From JAXDBM01 sp964460245 (GTDB lineage: Bacteria > Desulfobacterota > Syntrophia > Syntrophales > Fen-1087), in assembly GCA_964460245.1 (NCBI GenBank), contig CAYWTL010000084.1, forward strand, positions 1-10,259: a DNA stretch of 10,259 bases, given 5' to 3'. Below the pieces are notes generated by a model. That model had not been told where the DNA came from and ran no database searches. It was given only the letters and a program-made list of their open reading frames with translations. This document shows positions 1 through 6,864 of this stretch, piece by piece. Position numbers and translations under genes: made by a program. The stretch's first letter is position 1, and each line of letters opens with the position of its first letter.

Positions 1-2240
1 TGCATGTCCAGCCGGTAGTTCGGATCCACCCGGACCAGGACGTCCCCGAAGATCAGCTCCCGTTCCCCCTTCACGCTCACCCGGACCACGTCCCGATTCC
101 TCAGGCCGAATCCGAGCGCGTCTTCCGGGGACATATGAATATGGCGCTTGGCGCAGATCACGCCTTTTTCAAGACGGACGGCGCCCGCATCCCCCTCGAT
201 GACGATTCCCGGCGTGCCGTCCAGGTCGCCGGACTCCCGGATCGGAGCGTCGATGCCGAGCTGGAACTCTTCGGTTCGCGCAATCTCCACCTGAGATTCC
301 TTCCGGGCAGGCCCGAGGATGCGGACGTGGCTGACCCTGCCCTTCGGGCCGACGAGGTTGACCGTCTCCACGCAGGCGAACTGTCCGGGCTGGCTCAGAT
401 CGCCCCGGGGCGTCATGGTCTTCCCCCTGCCGAAGAGCGTCTCGAAATCGCCCTGGTTCAGGTGGACGTGGCGGACCGAGACGCTGATGGGAACGGGCCG
501 GGACCGGAGCATGCGGGCCTCCTCGGGCGTCCGGACGCGGCCCAGGGCATGGAGGGTCTTCCGGGCGATCATCCGCTCCTCGTCGGCCGGGATGACCAGG
601 ATGCGGACCTTTGCGTCCGGCAGGGAGACATCCTGCACTTCTCCCTGCCGGGATGCGGTCCGGTTGCGATCGTGGGACAGTTGAATGCCGAAGGATTCGA
701 GTCCTTGGCACACGCCGGCGCGTATCTCTGCCGCGTTTTCGCCGATGCCCGCCGTGAAGATCAGGACGTCCAGCCCGCCCAGGGCGGCCATGTAGGCGCC
801 GATGTACTTCCGGATCCGGTAGCAGAAGGTGCTGATGGCCCGGGTGCACCGGACGTCCCCCCTATCGGCGCCGGCCATGATCTCGCGCATGTCGTTGCTC
901 ACGCCGCTGATCCCCAGAAGCCCGCTCTCCCGGTTCAGCATGCGGTCCGTCTCTTCGACGCCCAGGGAGGTTGCCCGCATCAGGTGGACAAGGGCGCCGG
1001 GGTCCACGTCCCCCGGCCGCGTTCCCATGATCAGGCCCTCCAGCGGCGTCATCCCCATGCTCGTGTCGATGCTGTGTCCGTGGTCGATGGCGCAGACGGA
1101 GGCGCCGCTTCCCAGATGGCAGGAGATGATCTTCATCTCGCCGACGGGCCGCCGAAGCCAGGTCGCGGCCCGCAGGGCGACATATTCGTGGTTGGTGCCG
1201 TGGAACCCGTAACGGCGGACCTGCTCCTTTTTGCACAGATCGTGGGGCAGGGCGTAGGTGTAGGCGTGGCTGGGCATGGTCTGGTGAAAGGCCGTGTCGA
1301 ACACGGCGACTTGCGGGACCTGCGGCAGGAGCTTCCGCATGGCCTCGATGCCGGCCAGGTTGAACGGGTTGTGCAGGGGCGCCAGGGCGCAGAAGGAGCG
1401 GATGGATGCCAGGACGTCATCGTCGATGACGGCCGCGTTGGAGAACTTCCCGCCGCCGTGGGCCACCCGGTGGCCGATCGCCTGCAGGTCATTCAGATTT
1501 TGAAGCGCCTCGAGATCAGGCTCCGTGACGGCGCGGACCATTGCATGGAAGGCGTCCTCCATCGTCCGAATGCTTGGATCGGGATCCTTCCGGTCGATCC
1601 GGGGGGTTTTGACGCGATGGACCGCCTCGCCGGACCCGATCTTCTCGATCTCTCCCTCGAGAAGGGCGGCGGCCCGGGAGGTGTCGTAGAGGGAATACTT
1701 GAGGGAGGAACTGCCGCTGTTGAGGACCAGGATCTTCATCGCCTCCGCGCAGGAGGAAAAATCCAGGTCGTAGGGGTCCTGATTTTCGGAGTGGGCCTTC
1801 TTCAGCAGGTCGGCCTGTGCGGCAGCCTGTGCGGCCTGGATCATCTGCTCCGTGATCAGCTTGGCGAATCTCGCCAGGGCGCGGGGGTTCCCGGCGAGGA
1901 GCCTCGAAAAGGATTCGCGGGGGATGCGAAGGAGACGGCAGGCCGTCCGCGCCGAGACGTCGGCGATGACCGGTTCGCCGGTCATGATCGACATCTCTCC
2001 GAAGAGTGCCCCTCTTCCGAGGGTCATGCCGGTTTCCCCGGCCGTCCCGGTCGGCGGAAGAACGGCGCGCACCTCGCCCTCGTAGACGACCCACAGGAAA
2101 CGGCCGATATCCCCTCTCTTCTGGATCGGCGCGGAGGGGCCGAAGTCGATCCAACGCGCATCGGCCGCGAGAGAGGCGACTTCCGGGTCGCTCAGTTCGG
2201 AAAAAACGGCAAGCGATTTCAGAAACGGTGCAGCATCCAT
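1..2240 (-). CDS. Fusion protein: cNMP-binding-like domain, acetate kinase and PduL phosphotransacylase (3' end beyond window)
   Basis: One uninterrupted frame reads leftward from ATG at 2240 through position 3, giving 746 residues with no stop. Residues about 1-130 are a CRP-like cyclic-nucleotide-binding fold with the FGEMS turn at 80-84. Residues about 131-167 form an Ala/Gln-rich linker. Residues 168-567 are a full acetate kinase. Counting from Met168, the textbook active-site residues fall exactly at N7, R91, H123, D148, H180 and R241, with the motifs VLNSGSSS, GHRVAHGG, FDTAFH, GFHGT, FTAGIGEN and PADEE. Residues about 581 onward are PduL: VRHVHL (H591, H593), GPKG near 644 and KRHIHMSPEDA (H700, H702), the two HxH metal-site pairs of that family. 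Only about 25 C-terminal residues should be missing. Expected chemistry: acyl-CoA plus phosphate to acyl-phosphate, then ADP to ATP and free acid. An AGGAG lies 10 bases before the ATG. An internal ATG at 1739 has a GGAGG only about 2 bases away, which is too close to favour separate translation. No shell-targeting leader or microcompartment gene is seen. Confidence 0.93.
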   Translation of the reverse strand, partial: MDAAPFLKSLAVFSELSDPEVASLAADARWIDFGPSAPIQKRGDIGRFLWVVYEGEVRAVLPPTGTAGETGMTLGRGALFGEMSIMTGEPVIADVSARTACRLLRIPRESFSRLLAGNPRALARFAKLITEQMIQAAQAAAQADLLKKAHSENQDPYDLDFSSCAEAMKILVLNSGSSSLKYSLYDTSRAAALLEGEIEKIGSGEAVHRVKTPRIDRKDPDPSIRTMEDAFHAMVRAVTEPDLEALQNLNDLQAIGHRVAHGGGKFSNAAVIDDDVLASIRSFCALAPLHNPFNLAGIEAMRKLLPQVPQVAVFDTAFHQTMPSHAYTYALPHDLCKKEQVRRYGFHGTNHEYVALRAATWLRRPVGEMKIISCHLGSGASVCAIDHGHSIDTSMGMTPLEGLIMGTRPGDVDPGALVHLMRATSLGVEETDRMLNRESGLLGISGVSNDMREIMAGADRGDVRCTRAISTFCYRIRKYIGAYMAALGGLDVLIFTAGIGENAAEIRAGVCQGLESFGIQLSHDRNRTASRQGEVQDVSLPDAKVRILVIPADEERMIARKTLHALGRVRTPEEARMLRSRPVPISVSVRHVHLNQGDFETLFGRGKTMTPRGDLSQPGQFACVETVNLVGPKGRVSHVRILGPARKESQVEIARTEEFQLGIDAPIRESGDLDGTPGIVIEGDAGAVRLEKGVICAKRHIHMSPEDALGFGLRNRDVVRVSVKGERELIFGDVLVRVDPNYRLDM

Positions 2241-2339
2241 GATCCTTCATCTCCTGTTGTGGCCCGATGCCGCGAAGCTTTTGGCGGCTTCCCGTCCGGC
2301 CGGGTTTGCTGGATTAGGGACTTGCTTTTACATGTTGGG

Positions 2340-2368
2340 ATTATAGGGACAACCAGAGTGCATGTCAA
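2340..2368 (-). promoter_or_regulatory. Consensus sigma-70 promoter for the acetate kinase/PduL fusion gene
   Basis: Read on the minus strand, TTGACA (2368-2363) is followed by a 17-base spacer (2362-2346) and TATAAT (2345-2340). All 12 hexamer bases match the sigma-70 consensus at the optimal spacing, which is unlikely by chance in DNA this GC-rich. Transcription would start near 2333, leaving a leader of about 90 bases before the ATG at 2240. I saw no clear CRP or FNR palindrome next to it. Confidence 0.82.
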
Positions 2369-2549
2369 CGAAAAGCCAAGGGCAAGATGCGAGGAGAGGA
2401 GCGGTTGGCGGAACAAGGGATGAACTGCAGTATCGTCGTTTCCGGATGCAGCCGATCCGCTTCGCCGGTATCCGCGGCCACTCGGGCATTCAGAAAGAGT
2501 CAGGGGAGAAAACCGTCGCAGACACACCAACGCGGGCCCGTCGACTTTT
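2369..2549. other. Intergenic spacer with no gene recognised
   Basis: This spacer, together with the promoter and leader at 2241-2368, makes about 310 bases between the acyltransferase stop and the fusion gene start. Short frames cross it on both strands, but none has a good ribosome binding site or recognisable protein features. I saw no tRNA and no strong terminator after the acyltransferase stop, only AAAAAGTCGACGGGCCCGCG, whose pairing potential is weak. Confidence 0.5.
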
Positions 2550-3233
2550 TCATAGGGGATGCGCCCAGCCCATGGCCAGGTCATCCAGGGCATGATTTTC
2601 CCGGATTTGCAATTCGATCTTCTGCCGCATCACGTCGAATTCCGGCTCCGCCAACTGGTTCAGGACCGTGAAGGGCTCCCCCCAACGGATCATCAGCCTG
2701 CTGAATGGTTTGGGGATCAGAAAGCGGTCCCAGCTTTTCAGCACCCAGGCCCGGTTGGTCGAGATGTAAACCGGATAGATGACCGCCCCGGAAAGCTGGG
2801 CGATTCTGACGATTCCGGCCTTGACGGCCCCCTTCGGGCCGCGGGGACCGTCCACCGCGTGAACGGCTGCCCGGTTGTCGACCAGGTAAGCTACGAGGGC
2901 GTCCAGCGCCTCTTTGCCGCCCCTGGAGCTGGAGCCGCGGATGGGATGAAACTGAAGCCGCTCAACCACCCGGGCGATCATGTCCCCGTCCCGGCTCTGA
3001 CTGATGATCGCACCGAGCGCAAAAGGTCCGAATCGCTTCGCGTACCCGATGACGCCGAACATCCGCTGGTGCAGGATGGCAATGATGACCTTCTGGTTCT
3101 GTTCCAGAGCGCGAAGGATGTGCTCCTCATGCAGAATCGTTTTGCGGATTCCGCATAAATATGCCCGAATCAGGTTGTGGGCCAGGGGGATCAACCCATA
3201 CCGGACAGCCGCAGCCGACAGGTGCTTCCACAT
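2550..3233 (-). CDS. DUF374 / lysophospholipid acyltransferase-like protein
   Basis: This 227-residue protein has the hallmarks of the DUF374 family, related to glycerolipid acyltransferases. Visible motifs are a histidine in AILHQRMF (H55), SRDGD at 80-84, RGSSSRGG at 99-106, DGPRGPKG at 128-135, and SWDRFLIPKPFSR near 167-179. Length is usual for the family (about 200-230). Members are thought to transfer an acyl chain to a lysophospholipid or lipid A-like acceptor at the inner membrane; the actual acceptor cannot be read here. The N-terminus has one moderately hydrophobic stretch. The ATG at 3233 has GGAG six bases upstream. It follows the helicase gene by about 90 bases on the same strand and may share its transcript. 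Family assignment is firm; substrate is unknown. Confidence 0.9.
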   Translation of the reverse strand: MWKHLSAAAVRYGLIPLAHNLIRAYLCGIRKTILHEEHILRALEQNQKVIIAILHQRMFGVIGYAKRFGPFALGAIISQSRDGDMIARVVERLQFHPIRGSSSRGGKEALDALVAYLVDNRAAVHAVDGPRGPKGAVKAGIVRIAQLSGAVIYPVYISTNRAWVLKSWDRFLIPKPFSRLMIRWGEPFTVLNQLAEPEFDVMRQKIELQIRENHALDDLAMGWAHPL

Positions 3234-3260
3234 AGTCTTCTCCGAATCGTTCCACGCTTA

Positions 3261-3312
3261 TCATGGTCCGCCCTCGAAGGACAGAGCAATTCATGGTCCG
3301 GTCTCGATGGAT
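3261..3312. repeat. Imperfect 22-base direct repeat, 30-base period
   Basis: The 10-mer TCATGGTCCG occurs at 3261-3270 and again at 3291-3300. Extended to 22 bases the two copies (3261-3282 and 3291-3312) agree at 18 positions. They fill the gap between the helicase stop and the acyltransferase start. They could be a paired protein-binding site or a chance local duplication. Confidence 0.6.
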
Positions 3313-3323
3313 AACCAGTTTGG

Positions 3324-4682
3324 TCAGCGCACGCTTTCAGACCGCATCGACTTCATGCGGGTCGAGCCCTTGAGAAACGGGCACTGCGAAAGATCCTTTC
3401 GTCCCCTCTTTGTTCCCGAAACGGCTGCCGCAGCCGATGCCGCAGCCCGTGAGGAAACATTGGCATATCCGGCCGGAGCACGCATCGGGACTTTCCCTCC
3501 GGATGTTGGCTTGCCCCGATTCCCCGTGCGGTAGAGAGGCGTGACGGCCTTCGGGGCGGGCAGCGTGTAATCGAAATTCTCCAATTTCCGCCGTTCCAGC
3601 TTTTCGCCGAGGACATGCTCGATGCTACGCACGAAGTCCCGGTCCGGGAGCGTCACAAAGGTGAAGGCTTCGCCGGTTCTGGCGGCTCTGCCGGTCCGTC
3701 CGATCCGGTGCGTGTAGGCGTCGACCGTGTCGGGCATGTCGTAATTGATCACGTGCGATATCCCCGAAACATCGATGCCGCGGGCCGCGATGTCCGTGGC
3801 GACGAGGACTTTGTATTTCCCGCTGCGAAAGCCGTCGATGGCCTCCTGACGCCGGTTCTGGGACAGGTCGCCCTGCAGCGATGCGGCCGGATATCCGGAC
3901 TTTTTCATCTGGTTCGCAAGGCGCGTGGTGCGGGCCTTGGTGCGGGTGAAGACCAGCGCCGATTTCACGTCCTTATGGTCCAGGATCCTCATCAGAAGGG
4001 GCGTCTTGAGGTGCGGATCAACGGGATAGATCGCATGGGAGACCGTGGAGACAGGGACTGCATCGCCGATCCGAACGGATACCGGATTTTGCAGGACCGT
4101 TGCCGCCAGGACCCGAACGTCGTCAGGCATCGTCGCCGAGAAAAGGAGCGTCTGCCGCTGGGTGGGCAGGCGGCTCAGGATCTTGCGGACATCGGGAAGA
4201 AAACCCATGTCGAACATGCGGTCCGCTTCGTCCAGGACAAGCGCTTCGACGCGGGTGAGATCGATCACGCCCTGGTTCATGAGATCGATGAGGCGTCCGG
4301 GGCAGGCCACCACGATTTCCGCCCCGCTGCGGAGCCGGCTGATCTGCTTGTTCTGGTTCACGCCGCCGTATACGGTGGCGCTCTTCAGAGGTGTGTTCCG
4401 CCCCAACTGACCGATGGCCTCGTGCGTCTGTTCCGCCAGTTCTCTCGTCGGCGCGAGGATCAGCGCCCGTACGCACTTTCGCGGACCGGTCATGAGGCGC
4501 TGCAGGATCGGCAGCACAAACGCCGCCGTCTTGCCGGTTCCCGTCTGGGCAAGTCCCATCACATCCCGGCCTTCCATGACCGGCGGTATCGATCGCTGCT
4601 GGATCGGAGTCGGCTCCCGATAGTCCAGCATTCGAATGCCGGCCATGATTTTGGGATGGAGATTGAATGCTTCAAAGTTCAT
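3324..4682 (-). CDS. rhlE: ATP-dependent DEAD-box RNA helicase, RhlE type
   Basis: This 452-residue protein has the full DEAD-box motif set in order: Q motif EPTPIQQRSIP (about 23-33), motif I AQTGTGKT (45-52), Ia PTRELAEQ (79-86), PGRL (128-131), II DEAD (151-154), III SAT (182-184), IV LVFTRTK (243-249), V TDIAARGIDV (296-305) and VI HRIGRTGRA (325-333). The core is followed by an approximately 110-residue, Arg/Lys/Ser/Ala-rich tail typical of RhlE-like proteins and likely to bind RNA. The family unwinds short RNA duplexes in ribosome assembly, RNA decay and cold adaptation. The ATG at 4682 has only a weak purine-rich site (AAGAG) upstream. The long leader region contains a terminator hairpin, so attenuation is possible. 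The split between RhlE and other bacterial DEAD-box subfamilies rests on overall resemblance. Confidence 0.93.
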   Translation of the reverse strand: MNFEAFNLHPKIMAGIRMLDYREPTPIQQRSIPPVMEGRDVMGLAQTGTGKTAAFVLPILQRLMTGPRKCVRALILAPTRELAEQTHEAIGQLGRNTPLKSATVYGGVNQNKQISRLRSGAEIVVACPGRLIDLMNQGVIDLTRVEALVLDEADRMFDMGFLPDVRKILSRLPTQRQTLLFSATMPDDVRVLAATVLQNPVSVRIGDAVPVSTVSHAIYPVDPHLKTPLLMRILDHKDVKSALVFTRTKARTTRLANQMKKSGYPAASLQGDLSQNRRQEAIDGFRSGKYKVLVATDIAARGIDVSGISHVINYDMPDTVDAYTHRIGRTGRAARTGEAFTFVTLPDRDFVRSIEHVLGEKLERRKLENFDYTLPAPKAVTPLYRTGNRGKPTSGGKVPMRAPAGYANVSSRAAASAAAAVSGTKRGRKDLSQCPFLKGSTRMKSMRSESVR

Positions 4683-4729
4683 GTTTTTTCACTCTTTTCT
4701 TTCGTAAGTTCTTAAGGTTGTTTTCAATG

Positions 4730-4751
4730 ATTGTATTTCGCTGCATTGCAG
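4730..4751 (-). promoter_or_regulatory. Possible -10 element and palindrome upstream of the helicase
   Basis: On the minus strand TACAAT (4735-4730) is a five-of-six match to a -10 hexamer, 48 bases before the helicase ATG. No good -35 sits at the right distance. Just upstream is a perfect 11-base palindrome, CTGCATTGCAG (4741-4751), which could be a small operator. Both are weak individual signals. Confidence 0.25.
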
Positions 4752-4830
4752 TCATGCCTGTTGTCGGATTATCTCGTTCGCATCACTCACGGATCCTTTC
4801 TGTGATCGGGTTTCGGCGCGGCTGCAAAGG

Positions 4831-4875
4831 CAATAAAAAAAGCCCCTGGGATCTAATGAAAAATCCCATGGGCTT
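4831..4875 (-). terminator. Rho-independent terminator, minus strand, upstream of the helicase
   Basis: Read on the minus strand, a 13-base arm (4875-4863, AAGCCCATGGGAT) pairs with 4852-4840 (ATCCCAGGGGCTT) with one mismatch and a 10-base loop. It is followed directly by a run of T ending near 4834. The T tract lies on the minus-strand side only, so the hairpin faces leftward transcription. No minus-strand gene is recognised to its right, so it ends either a short leader transcript of the helicase (attenuation) or a small RNA. Confidence 0.7.
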
Positions 4876-4901
4876 GTTATAAACTTAATGGATTTTAGAT
4901 T
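4874..4901 (+). promoter_or_regulatory. Weak candidate promoter for the ion-transport operon
   Basis: TTGTTA (4874-4879), a 16-base spacer and TAGATT (4896-4901) each match the sigma-70 hexamers at four of six positions. It lies in the AT-rich patch about 145 bases before the permease start, overlapping one arm of the terminator hairpin. No better plus-strand candidate was seen in this gap. Confidence 0.25.
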
Positions 4902-5045
4902 AAACTGCCGCGATCTCGGACATCCACTACAGGAAACAAATGACGGTGTCAACATTTTTTTCATTTACGTTGCTTTTTCTTGCCTGGAGACTCTTCTTTT
5001 GATAGCCTCAACCCCGATTTCGCACAGGGATGGAGACGGAAAGTG

Positions 5046-6221
5046 ATGACGAACGGTGAGGAAAGAGGGCAGCCGGAGATGAGCCGCGTATGCCGCCGAA
5101 GGCAGCGGGGGCGGGTGGCGGTCCTTTCCCTTCCCGCAAGCGTTTTGGCGGTGGCGGCCGGGGCGGACATTTGCCTGGCCTCCGGCATGGAAGCGGCGGC
5201 TCACGCCATCGGCGAGTCCCTGCCGGTCTGGACGGTCATCCCCTTTGCCGGAATCCTGCTGTCCATCGCCCTGTGCCCGCTGCTCACGCCCCGGTTCTGG
5301 CACCATCATTTCGGCAAGGTGGCGGCTTTCTGGGCGCTGCTCTTCGCCCTCCCGTTTCTGTTCGCGCATCGGGGCGTGGCCTTCTACGAGATCCTTCACA
5401 TCGCGCTGATCGACTACATCCCCTTCATCATCCTGCTCTGGGGGCTGTTCACGATTTCCGGCGGCATCGTGCTGAGGGGCGCCCTGCGGGGAACCCCGGC
5501 GGTCAACACGGCCATGCTGCTGATCGGCACGGTCCTGGCATCCTGGGTCGGGACTACGGGCGCCGCCATGGTGATGATCCGGCCGGTCCTGCGCGCCAAC
5601 CGGGACCGCGTGAAGAAGGCCCATATCATCTGCTTCTTCATCTTTCTGGTCGCCAACATCGGAGGGTCCCTCACCCCCCTCGGGGACCCGCCCCTCTTTC
5701 TTGGCTTTCTGCACAACGTGCCCTTCTTCTGGGTCACGACCGGCCTGCTCCCCCACATGCTGACGGCGTCCCTGATCCTGCTGGCGGTCTTCTATGCCGT
5801 GGACCTCTACTACTTCCGCCGGGAGAAGACCCTGCCGGCGGTTGACACGGAAGGGAAGCCGGAGCCGCTCCGTATCGAGGGGCTCTACAACTTCCTGCTG
5901 CTCGCCGGCGTGGTCAGTGTGATCCTGATCAGCGGCTACTGGCGGCCCGGCCACCTGTCCGTCTTCGGCGTCGAGGTCCATTACCAGAACATGCTNNNNN
6001 NNNNNNNNNNNNNNNNNNNNNNNNNNNNNNNNNNNNNNNNNNNNNNNNNNNNNNNNNNNNNNNNNNNNNNNNNNNNNNNNNNNNNNNNNNNNNNNTTCAT
6101 GGTGAAGTCCATCGCCGAGGAGGCGGGGGTGAACATGCCCAGCTTCTTCGGATACATGTTCAAGTATTCCATACCGATCCTGATCCCGGTCTTCGTGCTG
6201 GTGAGCTTCATCTTTTTCTGA
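5046..6221 (+). CDS. ArsB/NhaD-superfamily permease (CitMHS-like, putative Na+/H+ antiporter), interrupted by an assembly gap
   Basis: A polytopic membrane protein of the ion-transporter superfamily that includes NhaD antiporters, arsenite permeases and citrate carriers. Visible segments are a basic-then-hydrophobic leader (RRRQRGRVAVLSLPASV), then about seven membrane spans before the gap. Conserved-looking loops include CPLLTPRFWHHHFGKVAAFW, ASWVGTTGAAMVMIRP and NIGGSLTPLGDPPLFLGF. After the gap come FMVKSIAEEAGVNMPSFFGYM and a last span ending IPVFVLVSFIFF. It most likely exchanges Na+ for H+, but citrate or another anion cannot be excluded. Bases 5996-6095 are N; the frame reads through only because 100 was the placeholder length. 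The frame is open from a TTG at 4980, but that adds a charged, non-hydrophobic stretch. ATG 5046 has GGAG ten bases upstream; ATG 5079 is an alternative that begins nearer the signal-like leader. Confidence 0.82.
   Translation: MTNGEERGQPEMSRVCRRRQRGRVAVLSLPASVLAVAAGADICLASGMEAAAHAIGESLPVWTVIPFAGILLSIALCPLLTPRFWHHHFGKVAAFWALLFALPFLFAHRGVAFYEILHIALIDYIPFIILLWGLFTISGGIVLRGALRGTPAVNTAMLLIGTVLASWVGTTGAAMVMIRPVLRANRDRVKKAHIICFFIFLVANIGGSLTPLGDPPLFLGFLHNVPFFWVTTGLLPHMLTASLILLAVFYAVDLYYFRREKTLPAVDTEGKPEPLRIEGLYNFLLLAGVVSVILISGYWRPGHLSVFGVEVHYQNMXXXXXXXXXXXXXXXXXXXXXXXXXXXXXXXXXXFMVKSIAEEAGVNMPSFFGYMFKYSIPILIPVFVLVSFIFF
5996..6095. other. Assembly gap (100 N)
   Basis: Exactly 100 N, the common placeholder for a scaffold gap of unknown size. 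It lies inside the permease gene, and judging from the missing membrane helices the true distance is probably larger than shown. Confidence 0.95.
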
Positions 6222-6257
6222 CCGGGGCCGGGGCATCCGTTGCAGGGAGGGCGATTC

Positions 6258-6845
6258 ATGAACGAGCGCTACTGCGAGGTGACCGTCGAGGGGGGCCTCG
6301 ATCTGGTCAAGGGATTTGTCGCGGGGTTCCTGGAGGGGCGGGGCATTTCGGGCGACGTCTTTTTCGGAAGCGACTATCAAATCGAGGGGGAAAGCCCGGC
6401 GGGCCTGCTCATGCGGCTGATGAGGCTGCGGGGCGAGACCTGCACGCTGGTCGTCGGGACGGGGCTTCACGAACTGTTGGCCGCCGCCCTGGAGAGGCGT
6501 CGGGGCATCGTGCCCCTGCGCATCCTGAAGGTACGCCCGATCGCCGCCGCCGCCTTTGACGTGTCGTTCCGGACCTATTCCCGGGATGTCGGCGCGGAGC
6601 TCAAGGGTCTTTTCGGCGGCTTTCCCGCGGGTGTGGTGCGGGGAGAAGGGTTCGAAATGCAGGAGAAGGTCACGCCGGAGGGCAAGGGGGTTGAGGCCTA
6701 CGCCCCCCTGCACGAATACGAGCTGCGCGGCAGGGGGCGGATCGAGGGCGGCGTGCGAGGGGTTTTCGGCCTGTACCACCGGTTGGAGCGCTTCGAGGTC
6801 GTCGAACGGGGCGACATGGAACTGACCTACGGTGAAGACCTGTGA
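6258..6845 (+). CDS. Uncharacterised 195-residue protein between two cation transporter genes
   Basis: I do not recognise this family. The ATG at 6258 has a strong GGGAGG seven bases upstream, so I prefer it to a TTG at 6240. The protein is soluble, with no signal peptide or membrane span, mixed alpha/beta in character and rich in Gly, Arg and Glu. The halves resemble each other: CEVTV..GLDLVKGFVAGFLEG (about 6-27) lines up with FDVSF..DVGAELKGLFGGFPAG (from about 102), and TLVVGTGLHELLAAALERR with YELRGRGRIEGGVRGVFGLY. This suggests a tandem pair of about 95-residue units. It starts 36 bases after the permease and ends 19 bases before kup, so it is almost certainly co-transcribed. A role as a cytoplasmic partner or regulator of either transporter is guesswork from position. 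Confidence 0.85.
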   Translation: MNERYCEVTVEGGLDLVKGFVAGFLEGRGISGDVFFGSDYQIEGESPAGLLMRLMRLRGETCTLVVGTGLHELLAAALERRRGIVPLRILKVRPIAAAAFDVSFRTYSRDVGAELKGLFGGFPAGVVRGEGFEMQEKVTPEGKGVEAYAPLHEYELRGRGRIEGGVRGVFGLYHRLERFEVVERGDMELTYGEDL

Positions 6846-6864
6846 AAAATGAGGCGGACGTTTC

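Larger units (their letters stand above)
4683..5045. other. Divergent intergenic region between the helicase and the ion-transport operon
   Basis: This stretch of about 360 bases is more AT-rich than its surroundings. It holds the helicase leader, an 11-base palindrome, an orphan minus-strand terminator and weak promoter-like hexamers on both strands, including TTGACA on the minus strand at 4952-4947 with a poor -10. Small frames here (for example 4667-4882 plus and 4752-4964 minus) look like chance. Confidence 0.6.

Noticed and set aside
1739..1741. Possible separate acetate kinase start at the internal ATG
   Set aside because: The frame is continuous with the upstream domain and the GGAGG is only about 2 bases from the ATG, so an independent start is not favoured, although it cannot be fully excluded.
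135..2423. A 762-codon open frame on the plus strand
   Set aside because: It lies exactly antisense to the fusion gene, whose minus-strand reading has all acetate kinase and PduL motifs. The plus reading is Gly/Asp/Arg-rich without any recognisable domain, a common shadow in GC-rich DNA.
2440..2530. Possible tRNA, suggested by a minus-strand stretch resembling CCCGAGTGGC
   Set aside because: No cloverleaf could be built: no matching acceptor stem, anticodon arm or T-loop.
2219..2593. A 124-codon minus-strand frame in the spacer before the fusion gene
   Set aside because: It overlaps the 3' end of the acyltransferase, spans the consensus promoter and shows no protein-like features.
3615..4715. 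A 366-codon plus-strand frame opposite the helicase
   Set aside because: The minus strand carries every DEAD-box motif; the plus frame has none and no ribosome binding site.
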